Positions 1 to 8,269 of a DNA stretch of 64,000 nt are shown here, one piece after another. Under the pieces are notes generated by a model, which saw nothing but the letters and a program-made list of their open reading frames with translations, was not told where the DNA came from and searched no databases. This stretch comes from Nibrella saemangeumensis (GTDB lineage Bacteria > Bacteroidota > Bacteroidia > Cytophagales > Spirosomataceae). A program made the position numbers and the translations under genes. Where the stretch lies: assembly GCF_039541915.1 (NCBI RefSeq), contig NZ_BAABHD010000005.1:248001-312000 (forward strand), in the 5' to 3' direction. Within the stretch, counting starts at the first letter, position 1, and every line of letters begins with the position of its first letter.

Positions 1-1
1 A

Positions 2-58
2 GTGCGTTTGATCAACAAAATAGAATTTTTACCAGAAGAAGCCAGTGAAATTCAATGA
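2..58 (+). CDS. C-terminal end of an unidentified protein (cut by the window edge)
   Basis: The frame starting at base 2 stays open and reads VRLINKIEFLPEEASEIQ before a TGA at 56-58. The other two forward frames meet stops by base 48, and this one has a plausible protein composition. Only 18 residues are visible, so no family can be named. A promoter for the next gene follows about 55 bases later, consistent with a gene ending here. It could be chance open frame. Confidence 0.4.
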   Translation: MRLINKIEFLPEEASEIQ

Positions 59-112
59 AATTTAGGGAGCGGTAAGGTATCTATCCTATTGCACAATTTC
101 CTGATGCATAGG

Positions 113-144
113 CTTGGATACCAGCCAAAAACCTCGTAATTTTG
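113..144 (+). promoter_or_regulatory. Bacteroidota-type promoter of the L31 gene
   Basis: CTTG at 113-116 is followed after 20 nt by TAATTTTG at 137-144. This matches the -33 TTTG / -7 TAnnTTTG consensus of the Bacteroidota housekeeping sigma factor. The predicted leader to the L31 start at 198 is about 50 nt. Confidence 0.65.
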
Positions 145-197
145 CAATCCTTTTCGGTCGGAAACCGAAATAACGGCAAAGCAATCAGAACAATACC

Positions 198-437
198 ATG
201 AAAAAGGGCATTCACCCGGAATACCGCGAAGTGGTTTTCCACGATCTGTCAAGCGATTACAAGTTTGTAACGCGCTCTACGATCCAGACAAAAGATACCA
301 TCGAGTTTGAAGGCCAGACCTATCCGCTCGTTAAAATTGAAGTAAGCTCGCAGTCGCACCCGTTCTACACCGGTAAGAACATGCTGCTCGACACCACGGG
401 CCGCGTCGACAAGTTCCGCAAGCGTTACGGCAAGTAA
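198..437 (+). CDS. rpmE2: 50S ribosomal protein L31, type B
   Basis: The 79-residue product begins MKKGIHPEYREVVFHD and ends DTTGRVDKFRKRYGK, the typical L31 type B pattern (about 80-85 residues). L31 sits at the central protuberance of the large subunit and bridges to the 30S. The protein has no cysteine at all, so it is the zinc-independent (C-) form rather than the four-cysteine zinc form. It has its own promoter and an intrinsic terminator, so it is probably monocistronic. Confidence 0.95.
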   Translation: MKKGIHPEYREVVFHDLSSDYKFVTRSTIQTKDTIEFEGQTYPLVKIEVSSQSHPFYTGKNMLLDTTGRVDKFRKRYGK

Positions 438-460
438 GAATTGTCGCAAAAGGCATTCAA

Positions 461-492
461 CGAAACCCATCGGAGCAATCTGATGGGTTTCG
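461..492 (+). terminator. Intrinsic terminator after L31
   Basis: Perfect 11-bp stem: CGAAACCCATC (461-471) pairs with GATGGGTTTCG (482-492) around a 10-nt loop, followed by a short T-rich stretch. It lies 23 bases after the L31 stop codon. Confidence 0.8.
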
Positions 493-606
493 TGCTTTTC
501 TACGGGCGCATAGTCGAGTAACTTATCCTGTGCCCCGCCTTAACAATTCATTAATAACCAAAAACTCCGAATCAAATCAGATATTTGCAGACCGATTCCA
601 AATCGT

Positions 607-1821
607 ATGTACAACCTGATTTTATTCGACGACCCCACCATCCGTACCAACCTACTGCCGTTCACCTTTACCAGACCGGTAGCCGGCATCCGGATCGGCA
701 TCCAGACCATCGCTGAGAAGTGGGCCACCAGGCTGAATACGGCTGCCTCGTTTCTGACAGAGCCGTACTTGCAAGCCAAGTTTCCCCAGCAGCCGGGCGA
801 TGATAACCTATATATAAATGGAGCGGTATGCCCAACCGATGCCCTGGTTACGGCTATCAGCTACCTGCAACTCCAGGAAAGCCTGGTCACCCCCGATGGC
901 CTGCTGCTGGCCGTCCGTACCGACCAAGCGCTAGAGCAAACGCCATTGCCTGACCAGTTTACAGCCGGGACGTACGAAGCACCGCTGACGATTATCCGCC
1001 AGATGCCGGACATCTACCTGAAAAACGGCGAGCAAATCCGGGCCGACTTCGCCTTCATAACCAAAGACCGTCAGTCGCAACCCATCACCGACCCGCACAC
1101 GCGTTGCTATGGTATCGAGAATATCTTTGTGGAAGAAGGCGCCAAAATCCGGGCGGCCGTGCTGAACGCCGAAGCGGGACCCATCTACATTGGCCGCGAT
1201 GCTACCATCAGCGAAGGCACGGTTATGATTGGTCCATTTGCGCTCTGCGACCACGCGACCGTAAACTGGGGCGGCAAAATGCGGAACAACACCACCGTCG
1301 GCCCTTACTGCAAAGTTGGTGGCGAACTTGGTAACTCTGTCCTGTTCGGTTACAGCAACAAGGCGCACGATGGCTTTCTGGGTAACTCGGTCATCGGTGA
1401 ATGGTGCAATCTGGGCGCGAACACCAATAATTCGAACCTCAAGAACGATTTCACCAACGTTAAGCTGCACAGTTACGCCACCGGGCAACTGGAAGACACC
1501 GGGCTGCTTTTCTGCGGACTGATGATGGGCGACTATACCAAAGCCGGCATCAGCACCATGTTCAATACGGGTACCGTAGTAGGCGTTCTGGTCAATGTAT
1601 TCGGTGCCGGTTTTCAGGACAAGCACATCCCCTCGTTTACCTGGGGCGGTGCCGCCGAAGGCTATACTGAGTACCGCCTGGAAAAAGCCCTCCAGGTTGT
1701 GTACGAAACCGTCAGCCGCCGGGATGTGGAGTTTACGGCGGAGGATGAAGCGATTCTGCGGGAGGTACAACGGATTTGCTATCCGTTAAAGCCGAGTACA
1801 ACGGGACAATTGAATTCTTAG
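607..1821 (+). CDS. Alternative GlmU family protein (UDP-GlcNAc pyrophosphorylase / glucosamine-1-phosphate N-acetyltransferase, TIGR03991 type)
   Basis: The 404-residue protein starts MYNLILFDDPTIRTNLLPFT and has TRPVAGIRIG near residue 28. This N-terminal nucleotidyltransferase-like region is characteristic of the Bacteroidota replacement for GlmU. From about residue 195 it becomes a left-handed beta-helix of hexapeptide repeats (IGRDATISEG, IGEWCNLGANTNNSN), the acyltransferase part. By family it makes UDP-N-acetylglucosamine for peptidoglycan and lipopolysaccharide in the cytoplasm; the activity is inferred. The last roughly 19 codons (from 1765) lie in a repeated hairpin element, so the C-terminal tail may be recently acquired. 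The DNA polymerase III delta' gene follows after 33 bases. Confidence 0.85.
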   Translation: MYNLILFDDPTIRTNLLPFTFTRPVAGIRIGIQTIAEKWATRLNTAASFLTEPYLQAKFPQQPGDDNLYINGAVCPTDALVTAISYLQLQESLVTPDGLLLAVRTDQALEQTPLPDQFTAGTYEAPLTIIRQMPDIYLKNGEQIRADFAFITKDRQSQPITDPHTRCYGIENIFVEEGAKIRAAVLNAEAGPIYIGRDATISEGTVMIGPFALCDHATVNWGGKMRNNTTVGPYCKVGGELGNSVLFGYSNKAHDGFLGNSVIGEWCNLGANTNNSNLKNDFTNVKLHSYATGQLEDTGLLFCGLMMGDYTKAGISTMFNTGTVVGVLVNVFGAGFQDKHIPSFTWGGAAEGYTEYRLEKALQVVYETVSRRDVEFTAEDEAILREVQRICYPLKPSTTGQLNS

Positions 1822-1854
1822 ACATTTTAAACGGATTACAAATCCGTTGTACAG
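1765..1854. repeat. Inverted pair of REP-like mini-hairpins spanning the glmU-like stop and the holB start
   Basis: Bases 1765-1788 and the reverse complement of 1829-1852 agree at 21 of 24 positions. Each copy has a GTAC head and its own hairpin: AACGGAT/ATCCGTT in the first, AACGGATT/AATCCGTT (1830-1837/1841-1848) in the second. The heads point outward. The first copy is translated as part of the upstream protein, and the second ends 2 nt before the ATG at 1855. Related elements are at 30985, 33801 and 39643. Confidence 0.7.
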
Positions 1855-2973
1855 ATGCTTTTCAGCGAAATCATAGGCCATCAAGAAACGAAGCAGGCGC
1901 TGGTGCGGGCGGTGCAGAACAACCACCTGGCCCACGCGCAGCTCTTCGACGGACCGCCGGGCAGTGCCAACCTGGCCCTGGCGCTGGCCCTGGCTACGTA
2001 TGTTAATTGCGAAGACCGACAGGCTGACGATGCCTGCGGGCGGTGTGCGTCCTGCATTAAAATTCAGAAGCTGGTCCATCCCGACCTGCACATGGTGTAT
2101 CCGGTGGCCAACACCAGCAAAGGAAAAACCAGCGAAGCTTACCTCGTCGACTGGCGGAAGTGGCTGCTGGAAAACCCGTACCGCACCCTGCCCGAATGGC
2201 TCGATCATATCGGGGCTGACAATAAGCAGGGAAACATCTCGGTCGAAGAGTCAAGGAATATCCTGCAAAAGCTGTCGCTGAAAGCCTACGAAGGGACCTA
2301 TAAGGTGATGCTCATCTGGCTGCCCGAACTGCTTAATATAGCCTCGGCCAACGCCCTGCTGAAGGTACTGGAGGAGCCCCCCGAGCGCACCTTGTTTCTA
2401 TTGGTGACCAACCAGCCCGACAAGCTGCTGATTACCATTCTCTCCCGGACCCAGCGGGTAGCCGTGCGGGCATTTACGGATACCGAGGTGGCTACCCATC
2501 TGCGGGAGCATCAGAACCTGGATGAAACAAAAGCCCGGCGCCTAGCCTACCTGGCCGACGGTAACCTGGCCGAAGCCCTCCGGCTCATTAACGTGGAGAC
2601 CGACGACCGCCACAGCTGGTTTTCGGAGTGGATGCGCACCTGCTACAAGCAGGATTTAGTCAGTCTGGTGAAACAGGCGGAGGCTTTCGACGGTTTTAGC
2701 AAGGAAAAGCAGAAAGGTTTGCTCGACTATAGCCTGTGCCTGTGCCGCGACTTATTTTTGTGGAAGGAAGGTGCCGAGCAACTGATTCGACTGCCCGACG
2801 AAGAACTGACGTTTGTGAAAAATTTTTCGAAAGTACTTACCACCAATCACCTGGAGCATATTATTGCTGACCTGAACGAAGCCGTCTATCATCTGGAACG
2901 GAACGCCCGCGCCAAGATGGTCATGCTCGACCTGTCATTAACATTCAGTCGTCTGATTCGCGCCGGTGCATGA
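1855..2973 (+). CDS. holB: DNA polymerase III subunit delta'
   Basis: The 372-residue protein opens MLFSEIIGHQETKQALVRAV, the usual start of delta'/gamma-tau clamp-loader subunits. Four zinc-binding cysteines are at 52, 61, 64 and 67. The P-loop at about 33-39 (GPPGSAN) lacks the GKT/GKS residues, as expected for delta', which does not hydrolyse ATP. The AAA+ central part (ALLKVLEEPPERTLFLLVTN) and the SRTQR arginine-finger region are present. It loads the beta clamp at the replication fork. The stop overlaps the next start as ATGA (2970-2973), implying translational coupling to the protease gene. A mini-hairpin sits directly in front of its ATG. Confidence 0.93.
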   Translation: MLFSEIIGHQETKQALVRAVQNNHLAHAQLFDGPPGSANLALALALATYVNCEDRQADDACGRCASCIKIQKLVHPDLHMVYPVANTSKGKTSEAYLVDWRKWLLENPYRTLPEWLDHIGADNKQGNISVEESRNILQKLSLKAYEGTYKVMLIWLPELLNIASANALLKVLEEPPERTLFLLVTNQPDKLLITILSRTQRVAVRAFTDTEVATHLREHQNLDETKARRLAYLADGNLAEALRLINVETDDRHSWFSEWMRTCYKQDLVSLVKQAEAFDGFSKEKQKGLLDYSLCLCRDLFLWKEGAEQLIRLPDEELTFVKNFSKVLTTNHLEHIIADLNEAVYHLERNARAKMVMLDLSLTFSRLIRAGA

Positions 2974-3509
2974 AATCACGCATCCGTAAACCTCGTACGC
3001 CAAAGCCCAAGCAAGTCATCGGTATGACCGATATTGTCGATTTTCCTGACCTGGAGCTATTCAACGTAGAGGCCAAAATTGACACTGGAGCATTTACATC
3101 GGCGCTTCATTGCAAAGATGTACGGCTGGAACGGGCTGGCTTGCAAAGCCGGTTAAGTTTTTGTGTAATGGGGCAGGCCGGTGCTATAGAAAAACGATTC
3201 TACAGTGATACCTTTACCCAACGAATCATCCGTAACTCCTTTGGTGTAGCCGAAAAGCGGTTCGTCATTAAAACCCGGATTGTTCTTTTCGGACGAATCA
3301 TAAAGGCTGAATTTACCCTCGCTGACCGGGAGCGGATGCGGTACCCTGTCCTGCTGGGCCGCAAACTCCTCCGCAACCGGTTTATCGTGGATGTCTCACA
3401 AAAAAACCTTTCGCACGAATCTGGAAAGAACAACATCCCCCTTTCTAAACTTCGTGAGGTAAACCCTACGGCAGGAGCTAGCCGCTACGGCGGACCGTCA
3501 ACTAATTAA
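2970..3509 (+). CDS. rimB: RimB-type retropepsin-like protease (ATP-dependent zinc protease family, PF05618)
   Basis: The 179-residue protein carries VEAKIDTGAFTSALH around residues 33-47; DTGA at 38-41 is the aspartyl-protease-like motif of this family. A second conserved stretch (VLLGRKLLRNRFIVDVS) follows near residue 128. Older annotation calls the family zinc protease; work on the Pseudomonas RimABK system describes RimB as a protease acting on poly-glutamate tails of ribosomal protein S6. The rimK gene starts 28 bases downstream, which supports that role here. It is coupled to holB by a 4-base overlap. The basic N-terminal 18 residues look disordered. Confidence 0.82.
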   Translation: MKSRIRKPRTPKPKQVIGMTDIVDFPDLELFNVEAKIDTGAFTSALHCKDVRLERAGLQSRLSFCVMGQAGAIEKRFYSDTFTQRIIRNSFGVAEKRFVIKTRIVLFGRIIKAEFTLADRERMRYPVLLGRKLLRNRFIVDVSQKNLSHESGKNNIPLSKLREVNPTAGASRYGGPSTN

Positions 3510-3537
3510 CCAATCAACCGACTTCCCAGCATAGTAT

Positions 3538-4440
3538 ATGCGTATTGCCATATTATCGACCAATTCGGGTCTGTACTCAACCAGACGTTTGGTCGAGGCC
3601 GTTCAACAGCGCGGCCACGAGTCATTGGTCGTAGACCACCTGGATTGCCAGGTTATTATTGAAAACGACAGTCCGTCCATTCTATATAAAGGCGAGGTGC
3701 TCGACCAGATTGATGCCATCGTCCCACGTATCGGTGCTTCCGTAACCGATTACGGCTGCGCCATTGTCCGGCAGTTTGAGATGATGAAAGTCTTCACAAC
3801 CGCCAAGTCACAGGCTATTATGCGGTCGCGCAACAAACTGCGCAGCCTTCAGGTCTTGTCACGCGCCGGCGTAGGTTTACCCAAAACGGTATTTGCCAAT
3901 CATGCGGAAGAAATCGATCGGCTAATTCGGCTGGTTGGTGGTCCGCCGGTGGTTATCAAACTGCTGGAAGGTACCCAGGGAATTGGCGTGGTACTGGCCG
4001 AAACGGCTAAAGCAGCTAAGTCAACCATTGAGGCATTCTACGGCTTGAAGAAACACGTTTTGATTCAGGAGTACATTGCCGAGGCTAAAGGGTCTGACAT
4101 CCGGGCCTTTGTCGTTGGCGGTCATATAGTGGGGGCTATGAAGCGGCAGGGTGTTGAAGGGGAATTTCGCTCCAACCTGCACCGGGGCGGCAACGCCAAA
4201 GCCATTTTGCTGACGGCCGAGGAAGAGCAGACGGCGGTTAACGCGGCCAGAGCCCTGGGGCTAAAGGTCGCCGGCGTGGATATGCTCCGCTCCGACCGGG
4301 GGCCGCTGGTGCTTGAAGTCAACTCGTCTCCGGGTCTGGAAGGCATTGAGAAAGCTACCGGCCTGGATGTCGCCGGCCAGATCATCGGTTACATTGAAGA
4401 AAAAATTCGCGCTGATGAGGGGGACACCGTTGGAGTCTAA
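3538..4440 (+). CDS. rimK: Ribosomal protein S6--L-glutamate ligase (ATP-grasp)
   Basis: At 300 residues it has exactly the length of Escherichia coli RimK. It starts MRIAILSTNSGLYSTRRLVEA; the ATP-grasp core is visible in VVIKLLEGTQGIGVVLAE, the HRGGNAKAI loop and the metal-binding LEVNSSPGLEGIEKATG. RimK adds glutamates to the C-terminus of ribosomal protein S6, using ATP. Together with the upstream protease it forms a writer/eraser pair. A RimA (EAL domain) partner is not visible in the window. Confidence 0.92.
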   Translation: MRIAILSTNSGLYSTRRLVEAVQQRGHESLVVDHLDCQVIIENDSPSILYKGEVLDQIDAIVPRIGASVTDYGCAIVRQFEMMKVFTTAKSQAIMRSRNKLRSLQVLSRAGVGLPKTVFANHAEEIDRLIRLVGGPPVVIKLLEGTQGIGVVLAETAKAAKSTIEAFYGLKKHVLIQEYIAEAKGSDIRAFVVGGHIVGAMKRQGVEGEFRSNLHRGGNAKAILLTAEEEQTAVNAARALGLKVAGVDMLRSDRGPLVLEVNSSPGLEGIEKATGLDVAGQIIGYIEEKIRADEGDTVGV

Positions 4441-4466
4441 TTAGGTTTCAACGGGCCCGACCGGCG

Positions 4467-4535
4467 GTTCCAGGTTTCAATTGAGATGCGAACTTGTTAA
4501 CTGTTCTGTTTAACTTGAAACGCGAAACTTGGAAC
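4467..4535. repeat. Imperfect inverted repeat of the GTTTC/GAAAC type
   Basis: GTTCCAGGTTTC (4467-4478) and GAAACTTGGAAC (4524-4535) are complementary at 11 of 12 positions, the remaining pair being G-T. The inner 45 nt also contain weaker self-complementarity (GTTAA/TTAAC). It fills most of the 110-base gap after rimK. A similar GTTTCAGG/CCTGAAAC hairpin follows the M28 peptidase gene at 15543. It may be an intergenic repeat acting as a terminator. Confidence 0.5.
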
Positions 4536-4550
4536 GTTAATACGTAAAGA

Positions 4551-5105
4551 ATGCCTTCACTCGACCCTGAACTGAAGAAAGCCATTGTCCGGATGCCGGC
4601 CGGCGAAAAAGACAAACTATTGCTCCGGCTCATCACCAAAGACCCGCTGCTGACCGAACGGCTGCAATTTGAACTGATAGAGGGCAGCACCACAACCAAC
4701 GAACGGCGGGATGCTATCAAACAGTTTATTGACCGTACCGCAAAATTAAAGCAGGATTCGGCGGGCTGGGTGATGATGGATATGCGCACCGCCAGCGGCT
4801 ATATCAGCCGGCATGTCAAAGTGACCAAGGACAAATACGGCGATGTGGAACTGAGCCTGTACCTGCTCAACACGTTCTACGACCACCATATGGAAACTCT
4901 GCGCCACTACGGCAGCCGGACCGACAAGGCCGCCCAGTACATTGCCAAACGGACCGAGCAGATGCTGAAAAAACTGACAAAACTGGACCCGGATTACTTT
5001 ATTGAGTTTGAGGGTGACGTAAACCGGCTATTGCCCCGCGTCCATAACTCCTGTGCAGCCTACTACGCCCGGCAGTTGACTATACCACAGCGCTGGAGCG
5101 CCTGA
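4551..5105 (+). CDS. Conserved hypothetical protein, helical and charged
   Basis: The 184-residue product (MPSLDPELKKAIVRMPAGEK...) is soluble, with no signal peptide or membrane segment. It is rich in Lys, Arg, Asp and Glu and looks mostly alpha-helical. I recognise no catalytic motif. It resembles conserved but unnamed Cytophagales proteins. The first 25 residues (LKKAIVRMPAGEKDKLLLRLITKDPLL) look like a small helical module. It ends 54 bases before the ATG of the next gene, so the two may be co-transcribed. Function unknown. Confidence 0.8.
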   Translation: MPSLDPELKKAIVRMPAGEKDKLLLRLITKDPLLTERLQFELIEGSTTTNERRDAIKQFIDRTAKLKQDSAGWVMMDMRTASGYISRHVKVTKDKYGDVELSLYLLNTFYDHHMETLRHYGSRTDKAAQYIAKRTEQMLKKLTKLDPDYFIEFEGDVNRLLPRVHNSCAAYYARQLTIPQRWSA

Positions 5106-5159
5106 TTGGCTAACAAATCCGGTACATGGCGGGTTGTTCTGGAAACTACACTACCCATC

Positions 5160-6068
5160 ATGAGTCAAACCGTATTAATCACCGGTGGTACCGGAACCAT
5201 CGGACAACGCTTAACCCAACTCTTGCAGGAACAGGGCTACCAGGTCGCCTACCTTAGCCGCTCCACCAAACCCATAGCGAATGTCAAGGTATATCAGTGG
5301 GATGTAAAAAAGGGCACGCTGGACCCGCAGGCTATCCTTACCGCCGATTACATCATCCACCTGGCCGGAGCCGGTATTGCCGATGAACGCTGGACCGACG
5401 CCCGCAAAAAGGAAATACTGGAAAGCCGGACCCAATCGACCCAACTACTCGCCGATGCCCTCCGGACCACTCAGCACCACGTCAAAGCCTTTATTTCCAC
5501 TTCTGCCATTGGCTACTACGGTGCCGACACCGGCGACCAGCCCATGACGGAGACCAGCACGGCCGGGACCGATTTTATGGCGCAGGTAGTACGGGCCTGG
5601 GAGCGCTCCGTTGACCAGGTAGCGGCTCTCGGCATCCGGACGGTAAAGCTGCGAACGGGGGTGGTGCTGACTATGGCGGGCGGAGCATTGCCAAAACTGG
5701 CGCAGCCGATCCGGCTCGGGGCTGGGGCCCCCATCGGCTCGGGGCAGCAATATATCTCCTGGATTCATATTGATGACCTCTGCCGGATGTTTACCCAGGC
5801 CATGACCGACAGCCGCTGGGAAGGTGTGTATAATGCCGTGGCTCCGGAGCCGGTGACGAATGAAGCCCTGACGCGTCAAATAGCCAAGGTGTTAGGCAAA
5901 CCGCTGATTCTGCCGAAGATTCCGGCATTTACCATTAAGCTGATGTTTGGTGAGCTGGCCATTACAGTCCTGGGTAGCAGCCTGGTTCTCAACAAACGGA
6001 TTCGGGATGAGACCGGCTTTCTGTACCAATACGGCAATTTATCAGCGGCCTTAGAACAACTAATGTGA
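5160..6068 (+). CDS. TIGR01777-family epimerase/oxidoreductase (SDR with DUF1731)
   Basis: The 302-residue protein starts MSQTVLITGGTGTIGQRLTQ, with the Rossmann glycine motif at 9-15. ISTSAIGYYG in the middle holds the family's YYG signature. RTGVVL and the C-terminal YQYGNLSAALEQLM belong to the DUF1731 tail. It probably binds NAD(P) in the cytoplasm; the substrate is unknown for most members. The frame is open upstream to a TTG at 5106, but the ATG at 5160 puts the Rossmann strand at the expected N-terminus. Confidence 0.85.
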   Translation: MSQTVLITGGTGTIGQRLTQLLQEQGYQVAYLSRSTKPIANVKVYQWDVKKGTLDPQAILTADYIIHLAGAGIADERWTDARKKEILESRTQSTQLLADALRTTQHHVKAFISTSAIGYYGADTGDQPMTETSTAGTDFMAQVVRAWERSVDQVAALGIRTVKLRTGVVLTMAGGALPKLAQPIRLGAGAPIGSGQQYISWIHIDDLCRMFTQAMTDSRWEGVYNAVAPEPVTNEALTRQIAKVLGKPLILPKIPAFTIKLMFGELAITVLGSSLVLNKRIRDETGFLYQYGNLSAALEQLM

Positions 6069-6109
6069 ATGTATTAATCTACAAAAATAGCATTTTTATT
6101 TACTAAAAA

Positions 6110-6140
6110 ATTGACTGACATCTATGTTCCACTATATTTG
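6110..6140 (+). promoter_or_regulatory. Bacteroidota-type promoter of the epimerase/dehydratase gene
   Basis: ATTG at 6110-6113 is followed after 19 nt by TATATTTG at 6133-6140, a perfect TAnnTTTG box. The predicted leader to the ATG at 6219 is about 75 nt. The flanking DNA is AT-rich compared with the coding regions. Confidence 0.65.
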
Positions 6141-6218
6141 CTGAAGCCCACTCAGGCCGACTTAACCATCTGAGCCAATAGCGCTGCTGCCTATTACTGG
6201 AACCACTACCGTACTTGT

Positions 6219-8159
6219 ATGCTGCATACCTTATTAGTGAAAGCTAACAACCGTTTAGCTCCTCGCTTATTTGTTTTACTGGTTGACCTTACCATTACGA
6301 TAGTGGCTTTTTGTAGCGCCTGGCTGCTTCGGTTTAATTTCCACATCGATTTACTGAACTGGCATACCGCTCACCTGCTCCTGCTGCTGGGCTGCCGGTT
6401 ACTGGTATTTCTTTATTTCCGCTCTTTCTCCGGTATCATCCGGCATACCAGTCTGGAAGATACGGTTCTTATCAGCAAGGCCGTTACCGTCAGTAGCACC
6501 CTGGCCATTATGGGGTCGTTAGCTTTAAAAAATGTACTGCATAATCCCACGCTGTACATCCCCATCTCCATTCTGCTTATTGAATATTTTATCAGTACAG
6601 TTTTGCTGATTGGCAGCCGGATAGTGGTTAAATGGGTATATCGGTATATGCTCACCGGATTTGTGGGAGAAGCGATGCCTGTTCTGATTTATGGAGCCGG
6701 TGCTCTCGGTATCCAAACCAAAGAAGCGCTTCAGCAGGACCGTACCCGGAAATACCAGATTTTGGGATTCGTGGATGATAACCCCCGCAAAACCGACCGC
6801 GTTGTCCACGGCGTCCGGGTTTTCAACCGCCGGGAAGCCTTATCCCTGGTTAAGAAAATATCGTCAAAAGTACCTGTTCAGCTAATCCTGGCTATTAATG
6901 AGTTATCAACCGACCGGCGGAAAGATATAACAGAGCAGTTTCTGCCCCACCAGGTAACCGTGAAAATCGTGCCCTCCATGCAGGACTGGATACAGGGGCA
7001 GTTGAGTTCACAGCAAATCCGGGATGTACGCATTGAAGACCTGTTGGGGCGCCCGGTAATTCAACTCAATAACCAGAACCTCTACTCCTCCATACAAGGG
7101 CAGAACGTATTTATCACCGGCGCTGCGGGGTCAATTGGCAGCGAACTGGTGAGGCAGTTGATCCGCTATAAACCACATACACTGGTGCTGATCGATCAAG
7201 CTGAATCGGCGCTGCATGATCTGCTTTTTGAATTACGGCAGAGTATGAGCTACGCACTCCAGGAGACCGAACTAATCTCGCAGATTGCCGATGTAACGGA
7301 CAAAGTCCGGATGCAACATATCTTCCGCAGCTTCAAGCCGGATTATGTCTTCCACGCAGCTGCGTATAAGCATGTTCCGTTGATGGAAATTCATCCGTAC
7401 GAAGCCATCAAGATCAATGTATTCGGCACGAAGGTAATGGCGGATCTGGCGCTGGAGTCCGGGGCGAAAAAGTTCGTAATGGTCTCTACCGACAAGGCCG
7501 TTAACCCCACAAACGTAATGGGGGCTACCAAACGCCTGGCCGAAATGTATGTGCAGAGCCTGAACCGCTCTACCGGTGGGCACCCCACGAGCTTTATCGC
7601 TACCCGGTTTGGTAATGTGCTGGGGTCCAATGGGTCTGTGGTGCAGGTTTTCAAAAAGCAGATTGAAGCCGGTGGGCCCGTTACCATTACCCATCCGGAA
7701 ATTATCCGGTACTTCATGACCATTCCCGAAGCCTGCCAGCTTGTGCTCGAAGCGGCCGTGATGGGCGTTGGGGGCGAAGTGTTCGTCTTTGATATGGGCC
7801 AGCCGGTGCGCATTGCCGACCTGGCCCGGCAAATGATCCGTTTGTCTGGCCTTGCGGTAGATGACGACATTAAGATCAAGGTTACGGGATTGCGCCCCGG
7901 CGAGAAACTCTACGAAGAACTGCTCTGCAGCAACGAAGCTACGCTGCCTACGCATAACCCAAAGATCATGATTGCCCGCGTAGTAGCGCCCAACCACTCC
8001 CTCATTGAGGATGCCCTGAAGGTACTGCGCGAGCAGATGCAATTGGGTGACGATATGGAATTGGTTGCAACCTTGAAAACCCTGGTTCCGGAGTTTATCA
8101 GCAATAACTCGATCTACTCAGCGCTTGATTCCGTAACCGGCTCGGTTAGCCCCAACTAA
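6219..8159 (+). CDS. Membrane-bound nucleotide-sugar epimerase/dehydratase (CapD/WbpM/FlaA1 family)
   Basis: The 646-residue protein has about four N-terminal membrane helices (residues roughly 18-145). A first Rossmann-like region follows (LIYGAGALGIQTKEAL near 157-172), then a complete extended SDR domain with GAAGSIG at 301-307. The MVSTDKAVNPTNVMGATKRL segment is the SxDK catalytic signature of UDP-GlcNAc 4,6-dehydratases of the WbpM/FlaA1 type. Such enzymes make modified amino sugars for O-antigen, capsule or exopolysaccharide at the inner membrane. No glycosyltransferase cluster is adjacent. It has its own promoter. Confidence 0.9.
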   Translation: MLHTLLVKANNRLAPRLFVLLVDLTITIVAFCSAWLLRFNFHIDLLNWHTAHLLLLLGCRLLVFLYFRSFSGIIRHTSLEDTVLISKAVTVSSTLAIMGSLALKNVLHNPTLYIPISILLIEYFISTVLLIGSRIVVKWVYRYMLTGFVGEAMPVLIYGAGALGIQTKEALQQDRTRKYQILGFVDDNPRKTDRVVHGVRVFNRREALSLVKKISSKVPVQLILAINELSTDRRKDITEQFLPHQVTVKIVPSMQDWIQGQLSSQQIRDVRIEDLLGRPVIQLNNQNLYSSIQGQNVFITGAAGSIGSELVRQLIRYKPHTLVLIDQAESALHDLLFELRQSMSYALQETELISQIADVTDKVRMQHIFRSFKPDYVFHAAAYKHVPLMEIHPYEAIKINVFGTKVMADLALESGAKKFVMVSTDKAVNPTNVMGATKRLAEMYVQSLNRSTGGHPTSFIATRFGNVLGSNGSVVQVFKKQIEAGGPVTITHPEIIRYFMTIPEACQLVLEAAVMGVGGEVFVFDMGQPVRIADLARQMIRLSGLAVDDDIKIKVTGLRPGEKLYEELLCSNEATLPTHNPKIMIARVVAPNHSLIEDALKVLREQMQLGDDMELVATLKTLVPEFISNNSIYSALDSVTGSVSPN

Positions 8160-8200
8160 TCCAGTAAAAAGTAAATTCTCTCCTCCATTAACGCAATTCA

Positions 8201-8231
8201 CTTGCGCCGATTTTCTTTTGCCATAACTTTG
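8201..8231 (+). promoter_or_regulatory. Bacteroidota-type promoter of the beta-oxidation operon
   Basis: CTTG at 8201-8204, 19-nt spacer, TAACTTTG at 8224-8231. Transcription from here would give a leader of about 33-38 nt before the ATG at 8270. Confidence 0.65.
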
Positions 8232-8269
8232 CAGAAATCGTATGCTTGCATACTAATTCAGAGAATCAT

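Noticed and set aside
931..1770. A 279-codon open frame on the minus strand inside the glmU-like gene
   Set aside because: Antisense of a well-supported gene; composition is what the reverse frame of a GC-rich gene gives, and it has no recognisable motif.
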